Positions 1-5,284 of a stretch of DNA of 5,284 nt are shown here, piece by piece. The notes under the pieces were generated by a model that did not search any database, had not been told where the DNA came from, and worked only from the letters and a program-made list of their open reading frames with translations. The stretch comes from Gammaproteobacteria bacterium (GTDB lineage Bacteria; Pseudomonadota; Gammaproteobacteria; Thiohalospirales; Thiohalospiraceae). Made by a program: the position numbers and the translations under genes. Each line of letters begins with the position of its first letter. Position 1 is the stretch's first letter. The DNA is taken from the NCBI GenBank assembly GCA_014762485.1, contig JABURU010000228.1:1-5284 (forward strand), written 5' to 3'.

Positions 1-82
1 TTCGACAATTTAAAATTAGGTAAATTCTATATCGGCAGGAAAAAAAATGTTTTTAGGAGAGAGTTGAAGAAGAACAAAAAGA
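1..82. other. AT-rich gene-free flank beyond the tRNA 3' end
   Basis: This stretch is about 27% GC by hand count, far below the genes to its right, and carries no convincing reading frame. It lies downstream of the tRNA gene, which is read leftwards. On the minus strand it gives several T-rich tracts just after the CCA end, including a run of eight T (plus-strand A run at 40-47). No GC-rich stem precedes these tracts, so I do not call an intrinsic terminator, although the T-rich tracts could help transcription end there. The next gene to the left is outside the window. Confidence 0.6.
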
Positions 83-167
83 TGGTAGCGATGGACGGAC
101 TCGAACCGTCACGCCCGAAGGCAAGGGATTTTGAATCCCTCGTGTCTACCAATTCCACCACATCGCC
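83..167 (-). tRNA. tRNA-Leu (anticodon CAA)
   Basis: The reverse complement folds into a complete 85-nt class II tRNA with encoded CCA (83-85). From the 5' end it shows a 7-bp acceptor stem (161-167 with 87-93), a GTG/CAC D-stem with the GG of the D-loop, and a 5-bp anticodon stem (124-128 with 136-140). The loop holds CAA at 131-133. A long variable arm has a GCC/GGC stem capped by a UUCG tetraloop, and the T-arm has a TTCGAGT loop. The discriminator is A73, the leucine identity base. The long variable arm and anticodon together fix leucine, reading UUG codons. The first acceptor pair is a G1-U72 wobble rather than G-C. E. coli calls its CAA isoacceptor leuX, but I do not transfer that name on position. 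The gene is divergent from queA and appears to be a single-gene transcript with a leader of only about six nucleotides. Confidence 0.97.
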
Positions 168-174
168 ATAGACC

Positions 175-208
175 GGCGCCATTATAATGATTCCAGCGAA
201 TATGGCAA
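175..208 (-). promoter_or_regulatory. Sigma70-type promoter of tRNA-Leu with GC-rich discriminator
   Basis: Read on the minus strand, a TTGCCA -35 box (203-208, five of six consensus bases) is separated by 16 bp from a perfect TATAAT -10 box (181-186). The -10 box is followed directly by GGCGCC (175-180). Transcription would start near 174, a few bases before the mature tRNA 5' end at 167. A GC-rich stretch between -10 and start is the known hallmark of stable-RNA promoters that are shut down by ppGpp and DksA in enteric bacteria. That regulation is inferred from the sequence type and not shown here. Some A/T-rich sequence lies upstream of the -35 box and could act as a weak UP element. Confidence 0.8.
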
Positions 209-227
209 AGCATGATTTAATCCCTTC

Positions 228-236
228 TGTTAAAAT
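228..236 (+). promoter_or_regulatory. Candidate extended -10 promoter of queA
   Basis: TG (228-229), one spacer base and TAAAAT (231-236) form an extended -10 element that ends eight bases before the queA ATG. No -35 box is recognisable at 15-19 bp spacing, which is tolerated by extended -10 promoters. Transcription would begin around 243-245, at or within two bases of the start codon. A second plus-strand TATAAT at 183-188 has no usable -35 either and overlaps the tRNA promoter, so I rank it lower. This is a motif-based prediction only. Confidence 0.5.
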
Positions 237-244
237 CGCCCGCC

Positions 245-1285
245 ATGCAGACTAGTGATTTTCATTTTGAGCTCCCCAATGAGCTAATCGCCCAATACCC
301 TGCCGCTGAGCGTAGTGGTAGCCGCTTGCTGTGCCTGGATGGAAACAGTGGCGCGATCGTCGATCGACAGTTTCCCGAGTTGCTGGACTTAATCAATCCA
401 GGAGACCTGTTGATATTTAATGATACCCGCGTGATTCCGGCCCGGATCTATGGGCAGAAAGAGACTGGCGGTAAGCTCGAGGTATTGGTAGAGCGTATGT
501 TGTCGGATAAACGCATCCTGGCACATGTGCGTTCCAGCAAATCCCCCAAGCCAGGTAGCCTGATCACCCTGGATGGCGAACATCATGCGACCGTGGTGGA
601 GCGTAAAGAGGCGCTCTTTGTCATCGAGTTGAGTGGAGGTATCCCGGTTCTGGATGTGTTGCAAGCCCATGGGCATATGCCGTTGCCACCTTATATAGAA
701 CGCTCGGATAAAGAGGACGATCAGGAGCGTTATCAGACGGTATATGCGAAAAAGCATGGCGCGGTCGCCGCGCCGACGGCCGGCCTGCATTTTGATGAGT
801 CTATGCTGCAACGGCTAAAAGATAATGGCGTGGAAACCGCCTTTGTCACCCTGCATGTTGGGGCGGGTACCTTCCAGCCAGTGCGAGTGGACAATATCCA
901 TGAACATAAGATGCACAGTGAAGTGATCAATGTCCCGCAGGCTGTGGTCGATAAGGTCGCCGAAACTCGTGCCAAAGGCGGACGAGTCATTGCCGTGGGC
1001 ACGACCTCGGTGCGTTCCCTGGAGAGTGCCGCCCGGGATGGCCGACTACAGGCGTATAATGGCGAAACCGATATCTTTATTTATCCGGGATACCAGTTTC
1101 AGGTGGTGGATGCGATGATCACCAACTTCCACCTGCCGGAGTCGACATTAATGATGCTGGTATCGGCGTTTGCTGGATATGAGCACATAATGCAGGCCTA
1201 TCAGCACGCGGTAGAGCAAAAATACCGATTTTTCAGTTATGGCGATGCCATGTTTCTAACCAGACAGGACAACATTAGCCCGTGA
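245..1285 (+). CDS. queA: S-adenosylmethionine:tRNA ribosyltransferase-isomerase QueA
   Basis: QueA transfers and isomerises the ribosyl group of S-adenosylmethionine onto preQ1 at position 34 of tRNA, giving epoxyqueuosine, the penultimate step of queuosine synthesis in the cytoplasm. The 346-residue product is close in length to E. coli QueA (about 356) and matches it throughout. Visible family blocks are NPGDLLIFNDTRVIPAR (51-67), GHMPLPPYI (143-151), GAVAAPTAGLHFD (172-184), TLHVGAGTFQPVR (202-214), MHSE (223-226), AVGTTSVRSLE (250-260), TNFHLPESTLMMLVSAF (from 293) and YRFFSYGDAM (327-336). The start is secure because MQTSDFHFELP aligns with the E. coli N-terminus MRVTDFSFELP. No Shine-Dalgarno sequence precedes the ATG, and a -10-like element ends eight bases upstream, so the mRNA may be leaderless. 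The stop codon overlaps the tgt start. The enzyme that finishes queuosine (QueG or QueH) is not in the window. Confidence 0.98.
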   Translation: MQTSDFHFELPNELIAQYPAAERSGSRLLCLDGNSGAIVDRQFPELLDLINPGDLLIFNDTRVIPARIYGQKETGGKLEVLVERMLSDKRILAHVRSSKSPKPGSLITLDGEHHATVVERKEALFVIELSGGIPVLDVLQAHGHMPLPPYIERSDKEDDQERYQTVYAKKHGAVAAPTAGLHFDESMLQRLKDNGVETAFVTLHVGAGTFQPVRVDNIHEHKMHSEVINVPQAVVDKVAETRAKGGRVIAVGTTSVRSLESAARDGRLQAYNGETDIFIYPGYQFQVVDAMITNFHLPESTLMMLVSAFAGYEHIMQAYQHAVEQKYRFFSYGDAMFLTRQDNISP

Positions 1286-2406
1286 GTGACATGCAGTTTG
1301 ATTTAATCACCAGTGAAGGTTTGGCTCGGCGTGGCCGCTTGACCTTCCCACGCGGAACCATTGAAACCCCGGCCTTCATGCCGGTGGGTACCTATGGCAC
1401 GGTGAAGGCGATGACTCCGGAAGAGCTGCGGGATACCGGTGCGGAAATTATCCTTGGCAATACCTTTCACCTGATGTTGCGCCCTGGTACCGAGGTGATC
1501 CAGAAGCATGGTGATTTACATGACTTTATGCACTGGGATGGACCGATCCTGACCGATTCCGGTGGTTTTCAGGTGTTTAGCCTGGGCGATATGCGCAAGA
1601 TCACCGAAGAGGGGGTGCATTTTCAGTCGCCGGTGAATGGCAACAAGGTCTTCATGGGGCCGGAAGAGTCGATGCAGGTGCAGCGCGAGCTAGGCTCTGA
1701 CATCGTGATGATCTTTGATGAATGCACACCGTATCCGGCGGATGAAAAGCAGGCCCGCGAGTCGATGGAGCTATCCCTGCGCTGGGCCAAACGTAGCAAA
1801 CAGGCGCATGGCGATAACTCGGCGGCCCTGTTTGGCATCGTACAGGGCGGGATGCACGAGGCCTTGCGTGATATTTCGCTAAACGGCCTGACCGAGATCG
1901 GTTTTGATGGTTATGCCATAGGTGGCCTGTCGGTGGGAGAGCCGAAAGAGGATATGATCCGGATTCTCAGTCACATCACGCCAAAGATGCCGGATGACAA
2001 GCCGCGTTACCTGATGGGGGTGGGTAAGCCGGAGGATATCGTCGAGGCGGTACGCCGTGGCATTGATATGTTCGACTGTGTGATGCCCACCCGCAATGCG
2101 CGTAATGGTCATTTATTCACCACTGAAGGGGTGATTAAGATCCGCAATAGCAAACATGAGTCGGATACCCGTCCGTTAGATGAATCCTGTGATTGCTATA
2201 CCTGTCGCCATTACAGCCGTTCCTATCTGCGCCATATGGATAAAAGTCACGAAATTCTTGGTGCAAGACTTAATACTATTCACAATCTCTATTATTATCA
2301 GTTCCTCATGCGCGGCCTGCGCGAGGCAATCGCCGAAGGTCGTCTGGATGATTTTGTGAAAGAGTTCTATCACAAACGCGGCCAGGACGTGCCTCCTGTG
2401 CCATAA
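1282..2406 (+). CDS. tgt: Queuine/preQ1 tRNA-guanine transglycosylase Tgt
   Basis: Tgt swaps guanine-34 for preQ1 in tRNAs with GUN anticodons (Tyr, His, Asn, Asp), making the substrate that QueA next modifies. The 374-residue TIM-barrel protein matches E. coli Tgt end to end. TDSGGFQVF carries the general acid/base Asp92, and FDECTPYP supplies the base-binding residues Asp146 and Cys148. FGIVQGG includes Gln188, YAIGGLSVGE is at 211-220, and IDMFDCVMPTRNARNG carries the nucleophile Asp265. The structural zinc site is Cys303, Cys305, Cys308 and His334, with the spacing known from the Zymomonas enzyme. The GTG start at 1282 overlaps the queA stop by four bases (GTGA), which suggests translational coupling; AGGA lies 12 bases upstream. 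An in-frame ATG at 1291 aligns exactly with the E. coli first methionine and is a real alternative, costing three residues. The gene ends in tandem TAA TAA. Confidence 0.97.
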   Translation: MSDMQFDLITSEGLARRGRLTFPRGTIETPAFMPVGTYGTVKAMTPEELRDTGAEIILGNTFHLMLRPGTEVIQKHGDLHDFMHWDGPILTDSGGFQVFSLGDMRKITEEGVHFQSPVNGNKVFMGPEESMQVQRELGSDIVMIFDECTPYPADEKQARESMELSLRWAKRSKQAHGDNSAALFGIVQGGMHEALRDISLNGLTEIGFDGYAIGGLSVGEPKEDMIRILSHITPKMPDDKPRYLMGVGKPEDIVEAVRRGIDMFDCVMPTRNARNGHLFTTEGVIKIRNSKHESDTRPLDESCDCYTCRHYSRSYLRHMDKSHEILGARLNTIHNLYYYQFLMRGLREAIAEGRLDDFVKEFYHKRGQDVPPVP

Positions 2407-2424
2407 TAAGCCCCTTTATTTTCT

Positions 2425-2430
2425 GGAGTG
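2425..2430 (+). promoter_or_regulatory. Ribosome binding site of yajC
   Basis: GGAGTG lies in the 34-nt gap after tgt. The GGAG core ends 12 bases before the yajC ATG, a slightly long but workable spacing. The gap holds no hairpin or promoter that I can see, so yajC is most likely read from the queA-tgt transcript. Confidence 0.6.
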
Positions 2431-2440
2431 AGTTAAGACT

Positions 2441-2773
2441 ATGAGTTTCTTCATTTCTGATGCCATGGCTGAGACAGGTACCCAGCAGGGTGATCCCATG
2501 ATGTCATTGCTGTTCTTTGGTGGTCTGTTCCTGATCATGTACCTGATGATCATTCGTCCGCAGTCCAAGCGTATGAAAGAGCACAAGAATATGGTTGCTG
2601 CCCTGGGCAAGGGCGATGAAATCGTCACCAATGGTGGCATTCTGGGCAAGATCGTCAACATTGGCGACATGTTCCTGACCGTTGAGGTAGCTGAAGGTAT
2701 CGAGCTGAAGATTCAGCGCGAAATGGTGGCTGCCTTGATGCCGAAGGGCACTATCAAGGACGCGAATAAATAA
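2441..2773 (+). CDS. yajC: Sec translocon accessory protein YajC
   Basis: YajC is a small single-span inner-membrane protein that co-purifies with SecD and SecF and associates with the SecYEG translocon. Its individual role is minor, since E. coli mutants are viable. The 110-residue product has the same length as E. coli YajC and begins with the nearly identical MSFFISDA. One hydrophobic segment spans about residues 20-39 and ends in IIRPQSKR, the positively charged cytoplasmic edge typical of the family. A cytoplasmic domain follows, with GKGDEIVTNGGILGKI (56-71) and the terminal MPKGTIK block. The start is supported by this alignment and the upstream GGAG. The gene ends in tandem TAA TAA. 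The following gap to secD is 112 nt, longer than usual for this gene pair, and contains a strong hairpin. Confidence 0.96.
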   Translation: MSFFISDAMAETGTQQGDPMMSLLFFGGLFLIMYLMIIRPQSKRMKEHKNMVAALGKGDEIVTNGGILGKIVNIGDMFLTVEVAEGIELKIQREMVAALMPKGTIKDANK

Positions 2774-2784
2774 TAAGAAGTACT

Positions 2785-2845
2785 GTATCTGACGACTGTA
2801 ACGGCGCTAGATGGCGCCGTTACAACATAGTCAGTCGATACTTTT
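2785..2845 (+). promoter_or_regulatory. Long interrupted hairpin between yajC and secD, candidate attenuator or processing site
   Basis: TGTAACGGCGC (2797-2807) pairs perfectly with GCGCCGTTACA (2814-2824) around a 6-nt loop, giving an 11-bp GC-rich core. The stem extends outward. GAC 2794-2796 pairs with GTC 2830-2832 across a 5-nt bulge, GAC 2791-2793 with GTC 2834-2836, and GTATC 2785-2789 with GATAC 2837-2841, for 22 bp in all. TTTT follows directly at 2842-2845. The T-run is too short for a strong intrinsic terminator, and no good promoter for secD lies after it. Partial termination, an mRNA stability element or an endonuclease site is therefore more likely than a full stop. Confidence 0.6.
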
Positions 2846-2853
2846 AAGATGAG

Positions 2854-2876
2854 CAAGGCCCGTTAGGGCTTGGGGA
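2854..2876 (+). promoter_or_regulatory. secD ribosome binding site with adjoining small hairpin
   Basis: GGGGA (2872-2876) lies nine bases before the secD ATG and is the likely Shine-Dalgarno sequence. Immediately before it, GCCC (2858-2861) pairs with GGGC (2866-2869) around a GTTA loop. CAA 2854-2856 extends the stem with TTG 2870-2872 past a bulged G. The outer end of the stem includes the first G of the ribosome binding site, so the structure could modestly limit ribosome access. The pairing is visible, but its regulatory effect is speculation. Confidence 0.5.
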
Positions 2877-2885
2877 TGAGAGTTC

Positions 2886-4742
2886 ATGAATCAATATCCG
2901 ATCTGGAAATACCTGATCATCGTTGTTGTGGCCCTGACGGCTTTGGTCTATGCGGCCCCCAATCTATTTGGTGAAGATCCGGCGCTACAGATTTCCGTCA
3001 GTGCGCGTAAAGACGCAATGGACAAAGGGGTGGATGCCCAGGCCGCCACGGCATTGAAGGCAAACAACCTTGCGTACAAGTCTATTGAGGTCTCTGGCCG
3101 CAGTATGATGATTCGTTTTGATAACACCGATATTCAGCTCAAGGCCTATGATGTGATTCGCCAGGCTATGGGCAATAGCTATGTTGTCGCTCTTAACCTT
3201 GCCCCAGCAACGCCTAACTGGCTGCGTGAGCTAGGCGCCTTGCCTATGTACCTAGGCCTGGATCTACGAGGTGGTGTGCATCTATTGATGGAAGTCGATA
3301 TGCAGGCCGCGGTAGAAACAGCCATGGAGCGTTATGTCGGCGAGTTACGCACGGCGATGCGTAGTGAAAAGATTCGTGGTGTACGCGTTTCCCGTGATGC
3401 CGATAAAGTTAGCCTGCAATATCGCAATATTGCCGATCGTGATCGTGCCGCTGAGGCCATCGCCGAGCAGTTTCGCGATCTGGATGTGAAGAGCCGAGAC
3501 GAAGACGGTTTCCGCATCGAAGTAATGTTAACAGAAGCGGCCCGTATTGAAGAGCAGCGCAAGGCGCTGAAGCAGAATATAACCACCTTGCGTAATCGAG
3601 TGAACGAGCTGGGTGTGGCTGAACCCATTATTCAACAGCAGGGTGAACGCCGTATTGTTGTGCAGATACCCGGTGTGCAGGATCCGGCTCGAGTAAAAGA
3701 GATCTTAAGTGCCACTGCGACACTGGAGTTTCGCCTGGTAGATGAAAATGGCGATGTCCAGGCGGCTGTGCAGGGGCGGGTACCATCTACCTCGCGTCTG
3801 TATTATGAGCGCAATGGTGCCCCCATACTGCTGAAAAAGCGAGTGTTGTTAACCGGTGATTCGATTACCGATGCCTCTTCCGGTATTGATTCTCAAAGCG
3901 GTGGTTCGGCGGTAACGATCAGCCTGGATGGCAAAGGTGGACGTAAGTTTAGTCGTGCCACGCGCGATGTAGTCGGCCAGTTAATGTCGGTGGTCTACAT
4001 CGAGAACAAGACCGTTACCCATATTCGTGACGGCAAGCAGGTCAAAGAGAAGCAGCGCATCGAAGAGGTGATCAATGTTGCCCGTATTCGTGAGCAGCTA
4101 GGTGCGCGATTCCAGATCACCGGCCTGGACAATACCCGCGAAGCACGAAACCTGGCACTGTTACTGCGTGCCGGTGCTCTGGCTGCCCCGATAGACATCA
4201 TTGAAGAACGTACAATTGGTCCTAGCCTGGGTCAGGATAATATCGATCAAGGCTTCCTGTCGGTCGTGATTGGCCTGGTACTGGTGCTGATCTTTATGGT
4301 GATGTGGTACAAGAGTTTCGGCATGATTGCCAATACCGCTTTGGCCCTGAACCTGGTGATTATTGTTGCGGTCCTGTCGATGCTGCAGGCCACCCTGACC
4401 TTGCCGGGTATTGCCGGTATCGTGCTGACGGTGGGTATGGCGGTGGATGCAAACGTACTGATCTTTGAACGTATACGAGAAGAGCTACGTGCAGGCAACT
4501 CACCACAGGCCAGTATTTCCGCGGGTTATGAAAAGGCGTTTTCTACCATCGCCGATGCCAATATCACGACATTGCTAGCGGCCCTGGTACTGTTCGGCTT
4601 TGGTACCGGTCCGATCAAAGGCTTTGCTATCACGCTCTCCATAGGTATAGCGACTTCGATGTTCACCGCGATTATGGTGACACGTAGCATCGTCAACATG
4701 ACCTATGGTCGTCAACGTCGCCTCGGCAAACTGCCTATCTAG
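2886..4742 (+). CDS. secD: Protein translocase subunit SecD
   Basis: SecD is the larger half of the SecDF membrane complex, an RND-superfamily device that pulls exported proteins through SecYEG on the periplasmic side using the proton motive force. The 618-residue product is nearly the length of E. coli SecD (615) and matches it throughout. A first membrane span lies at about 8-24 and ends near YAAPNLFGEDPA. A large periplasmic region (about 25-455) follows, with the LGLDLRGG motif (123-130) and NRVNELGVAEP (237-247). Five further spans fill about 456-604. Asp521 in GMAVDANVLIFERI corresponds to E. coli Asp519, the conserved residue tied to proton transport. GTGPIKGFAITLSIGIA (573-589) is the family signature in the last spans. 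The ATG start aligns with the E. coli start, and GGGGA lies upstream. TAG at 4740-4742 overlaps the secF ribosome binding site, so the two subunits are probably translated together. Confidence 0.98.
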   Translation: MNQYPIWKYLIIVVVALTALVYAAPNLFGEDPALQISVSARKDAMDKGVDAQAATALKANNLAYKSIEVSGRSMMIRFDNTDIQLKAYDVIRQAMGNSYVVALNLAPATPNWLRELGALPMYLGLDLRGGVHLLMEVDMQAAVETAMERYVGELRTAMRSEKIRGVRVSRDADKVSLQYRNIADRDRAAEAIAEQFRDLDVKSRDEDGFRIEVMLTEAARIEEQRKALKQNITTLRNRVNELGVAEPIIQQQGERRIVVQIPGVQDPARVKEILSATATLEFRLVDENGDVQAAVQGRVPSTSRLYYERNGAPILLKKRVLLTGDSITDASSGIDSQSGGSAVTISLDGKGGRKFSRATRDVVGQLMSVVYIENKTVTHIRDGKQVKEKQRIEEVINVARIREQLGARFQITGLDNTREARNLALLLRAGALAAPIDIIEERTIGPSLGQDNIDQGFLSVVIGLVLVLIFMVMWYKSFGMIANTALALNLVIIVAVLSMLQATLTLPGIAGIVLTVGMAVDANVLIFERIREELRAGNSPQASISAGYEKAFSTIADANITTLLAALVLFGFGTGPIKGFAITLSIGIATSMFTAIMVTRSIVNMTYGRQRRLGKLPI

Positions 4743-4745
4743 GAG
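4741..4745 (+). promoter_or_regulatory. Ribosome binding site of secF overlapping the secD stop
   Basis: AGGAG begins on the second base of the secD TAG codon and ends seven bases before the secF ATG, which is ideal spacing. It is the strongest Shine-Dalgarno sequence in the window. With a gap of only ten bases between the genes, this arrangement fits balanced production of the SecD-SecF pair. Confidence 0.85.
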
Positions 4746-4752
4746 AGGGAAG

Positions 4753-5284
4753 ATGGAATTATTTACCAATACCAAAATCGACTTTTTGGGCAAACGAAAG
4801 ATGGCCATCGGCCTCTCCGTAATCGTGCTATTGATATCAGTGGCCTCTATGGCTACCCGAGGCATGAATCTGGGGCTGGACTTTAGTGGCGGTACCTTGC
4901 TGGAAGTGGGCTATCAACAAGCCGCTGATCTGGATGTGATTCGAGGCACCCTGGAGCAGGCCGGTTTCGATGAAGCGGTCGTGCAGCATTTTGGTTCGGC
5001 CAAAGAGGTATTGATTAAGGTTGGACCTCGTACCGAAAAGAGCAGCGCAGAGCTAAGTAGTGATATCCTGCGGGCACTGCAACAGGCCGATAACACGGTG
5101 GATATGCGACGTGTTGAATATGTTGGTCCACAAATCGGCGAAGAGCTGCGCGAGGATGGCGGCCTGGCCATGTTGTACGCCATTATTGGCATCATGATTT
5201 ATGTCGCGTTACGATTTGAGTACCGTTTTGCATTGGGCTCGGTGGCGGCTCTTGTTCATGGTGTGGAGATTACCCTGGGAATTT
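4753..5284 (+). CDS. secF: Protein translocase subunit SecF, 3' end cut by the window
   Basis: SecF is the smaller partner of SecD in the proton-driven SecDF complex. The first 177 codons are present, and the family is usually a little over 300 residues, so somewhat more than half is seen. A hydrophobic first span lies at about 18-35. LGLDFSGGTLLEV (40-52) is the SecF counterpart of the SecD LGLDLRGG motif. A periplasmic domain runs to about 135 and includes VEYVGPQIGEEL (121-132). A second span lies at about 137-153, then LRFEYRFALGSVAAL leads into the next span. The ATG at 4753 has an excellent ribosome binding site and is the only sensible start; the N-terminus is shorter than in E. coli. 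One oddity is HGVEIT (169-174) where E. coli SecF has HDVIIT, so a conserved aspartate is replaced by glycine. The proton-relay residues equivalent to E. coli Asp213 and Arg247 lie beyond the window. Confidence 0.97.
   Translation, partial: MELFTNTKIDFLGKRKMAIGLSVIVLLISVASMATRGMNLGLDFSGGTLLEVGYQQAADLDVIRGTLEQAGFDEAVVQHFGSAKEVLIKVGPRTEKSSAELSSDILRALQQADNTVDMRRVEYVGPQIGEELREDGGLAMLYAIIGIMIYVALRFEYRFALGSVAALVHGVEITLGI

Noticed and set aside
2..33. Possible plus-strand promoter with TCGACA (2-7) and TATATC (28-33).
   Set aside because: The spacing is 20 bp, the -10 is poor, and it would transcribe antisense through the tRNA gene with no target gene nearby.
39..58. A-run and T-run near 40-54 as an intrinsic terminator for the tRNA.
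   Set aside because: The only possible stem is a few A-T pairs around a tiny loop. There is no GC-rich stem, so T-rich tracts alone do not justify a terminator call.
214..222. GATTTAATC, a nine-base symmetric element between the two promoters, considered as an operator.
   Set aside because: It is short, AT-rich and single-copy, with no recognisable regulator motif.
359..368. 10-bp perfect palindrome GTCGATCGAC within queA.
   Set aside because: It lies inside the coding region, is not repeated in the window, and is short enough to arise by chance.
2820..2850. Possible separate secD promoter with TAAGAT (2845-2850) as -10.
   Set aside because: The -10 matches only four of six bases, and the nearest -35 candidate matches three of six at 19 bp spacing. 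Read-through from upstream is simpler.
2811..2866. A 13-codon reading frame starting in the hairpin loop (2811-2852) and a 5-codon frame overlapping its end as ATGA (2849-2866), considered as a regulatory leader peptide for secD.
   Set aside because: Neither has a ribosome binding site. Both are far too short for a VemP- or SecM-like export-monitoring peptide, and no signal sequence or arrest motif is visible. The overlap looks like chance.
4575..4865. Minus-strand open frame of 96 codons opposite the secD-secF junction, and similar minus-strand frames opposite queA, tgt and secD.
   Set aside because: They lie antisense to strongly conserved genes, have no ribosome binding sites, and give low-complexity translations typical of antisense shadows.
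245..5284. The possibility that the window encodes a previously undescribed system.
   Set aside because: Every coding region is a confidently recognised core gene in its usual order. The remaining unexplained sequence is limited to short intergenic stretches, reported separately.

Overview
The window is an ordinary, well-conserved chromosomal housekeeping block. Protein similarity, gene order and moderate GC content (roughly half, by eye) point to a gammaproteobacterium. QueA, Tgt, YajC, SecD and SecF all read closely against their Escherichia coli counterparts, and the order queA-tgt-yajC-secD-secF is the classical gammaproteobacterial one. The genus cannot be named from this sequence. I found no mobile element, CRISPR array, toxin-antitoxin pair, defence gene or clearly new system.

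Layout. Positions 1-82 are a gene-free AT-rich stretch (about 27% GC). A complete tRNA-Leu(CAA) gene with encoded CCA lies on the minus strand at 83-167. The 77 bp between it and queA hold two back-to-back promoters: a strong sigma70-type promoter with a GC-rich discriminator for the tRNA, and an extended -10 element for queA. That element sits so close to the queA start that the mRNA may be leaderless. On the plus strand follow queA (245-1285), tgt (1282-2406, 4-bp overlap with queA), yajC (2441-2773), secD (2886-4742) and secF (4753 onward, cut by the window end after 177 codons).

How the genes work together. Tgt exchanges guanine-34 of GUN-anticodon tRNAs for preQ1, and QueA then builds epoxyqueuosine on that base. 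YajC, SecD and SecF form the inner-membrane accessory complex that helps SecYEG export proteins using the proton motive force. The two halves share an operon but have no obvious biochemical link. tRNA-Leu(CAA) is not a queuosine substrate, so its proximity is probably positional.

Points worth a second look: a long interrupted hairpin in the unusually roomy 112-nt yajC-secD gap; replacement of a His-Asp motif in SecF by His-Gly with a nearby glutamate; the possibly leaderless queA mRNA; the compact divergent promoter region sharing an 8-bp palindromic -10; a G1-U72 wobble closing the tRNA acceptor stem; and the AT-rich flank beyond the tRNA 3' end.
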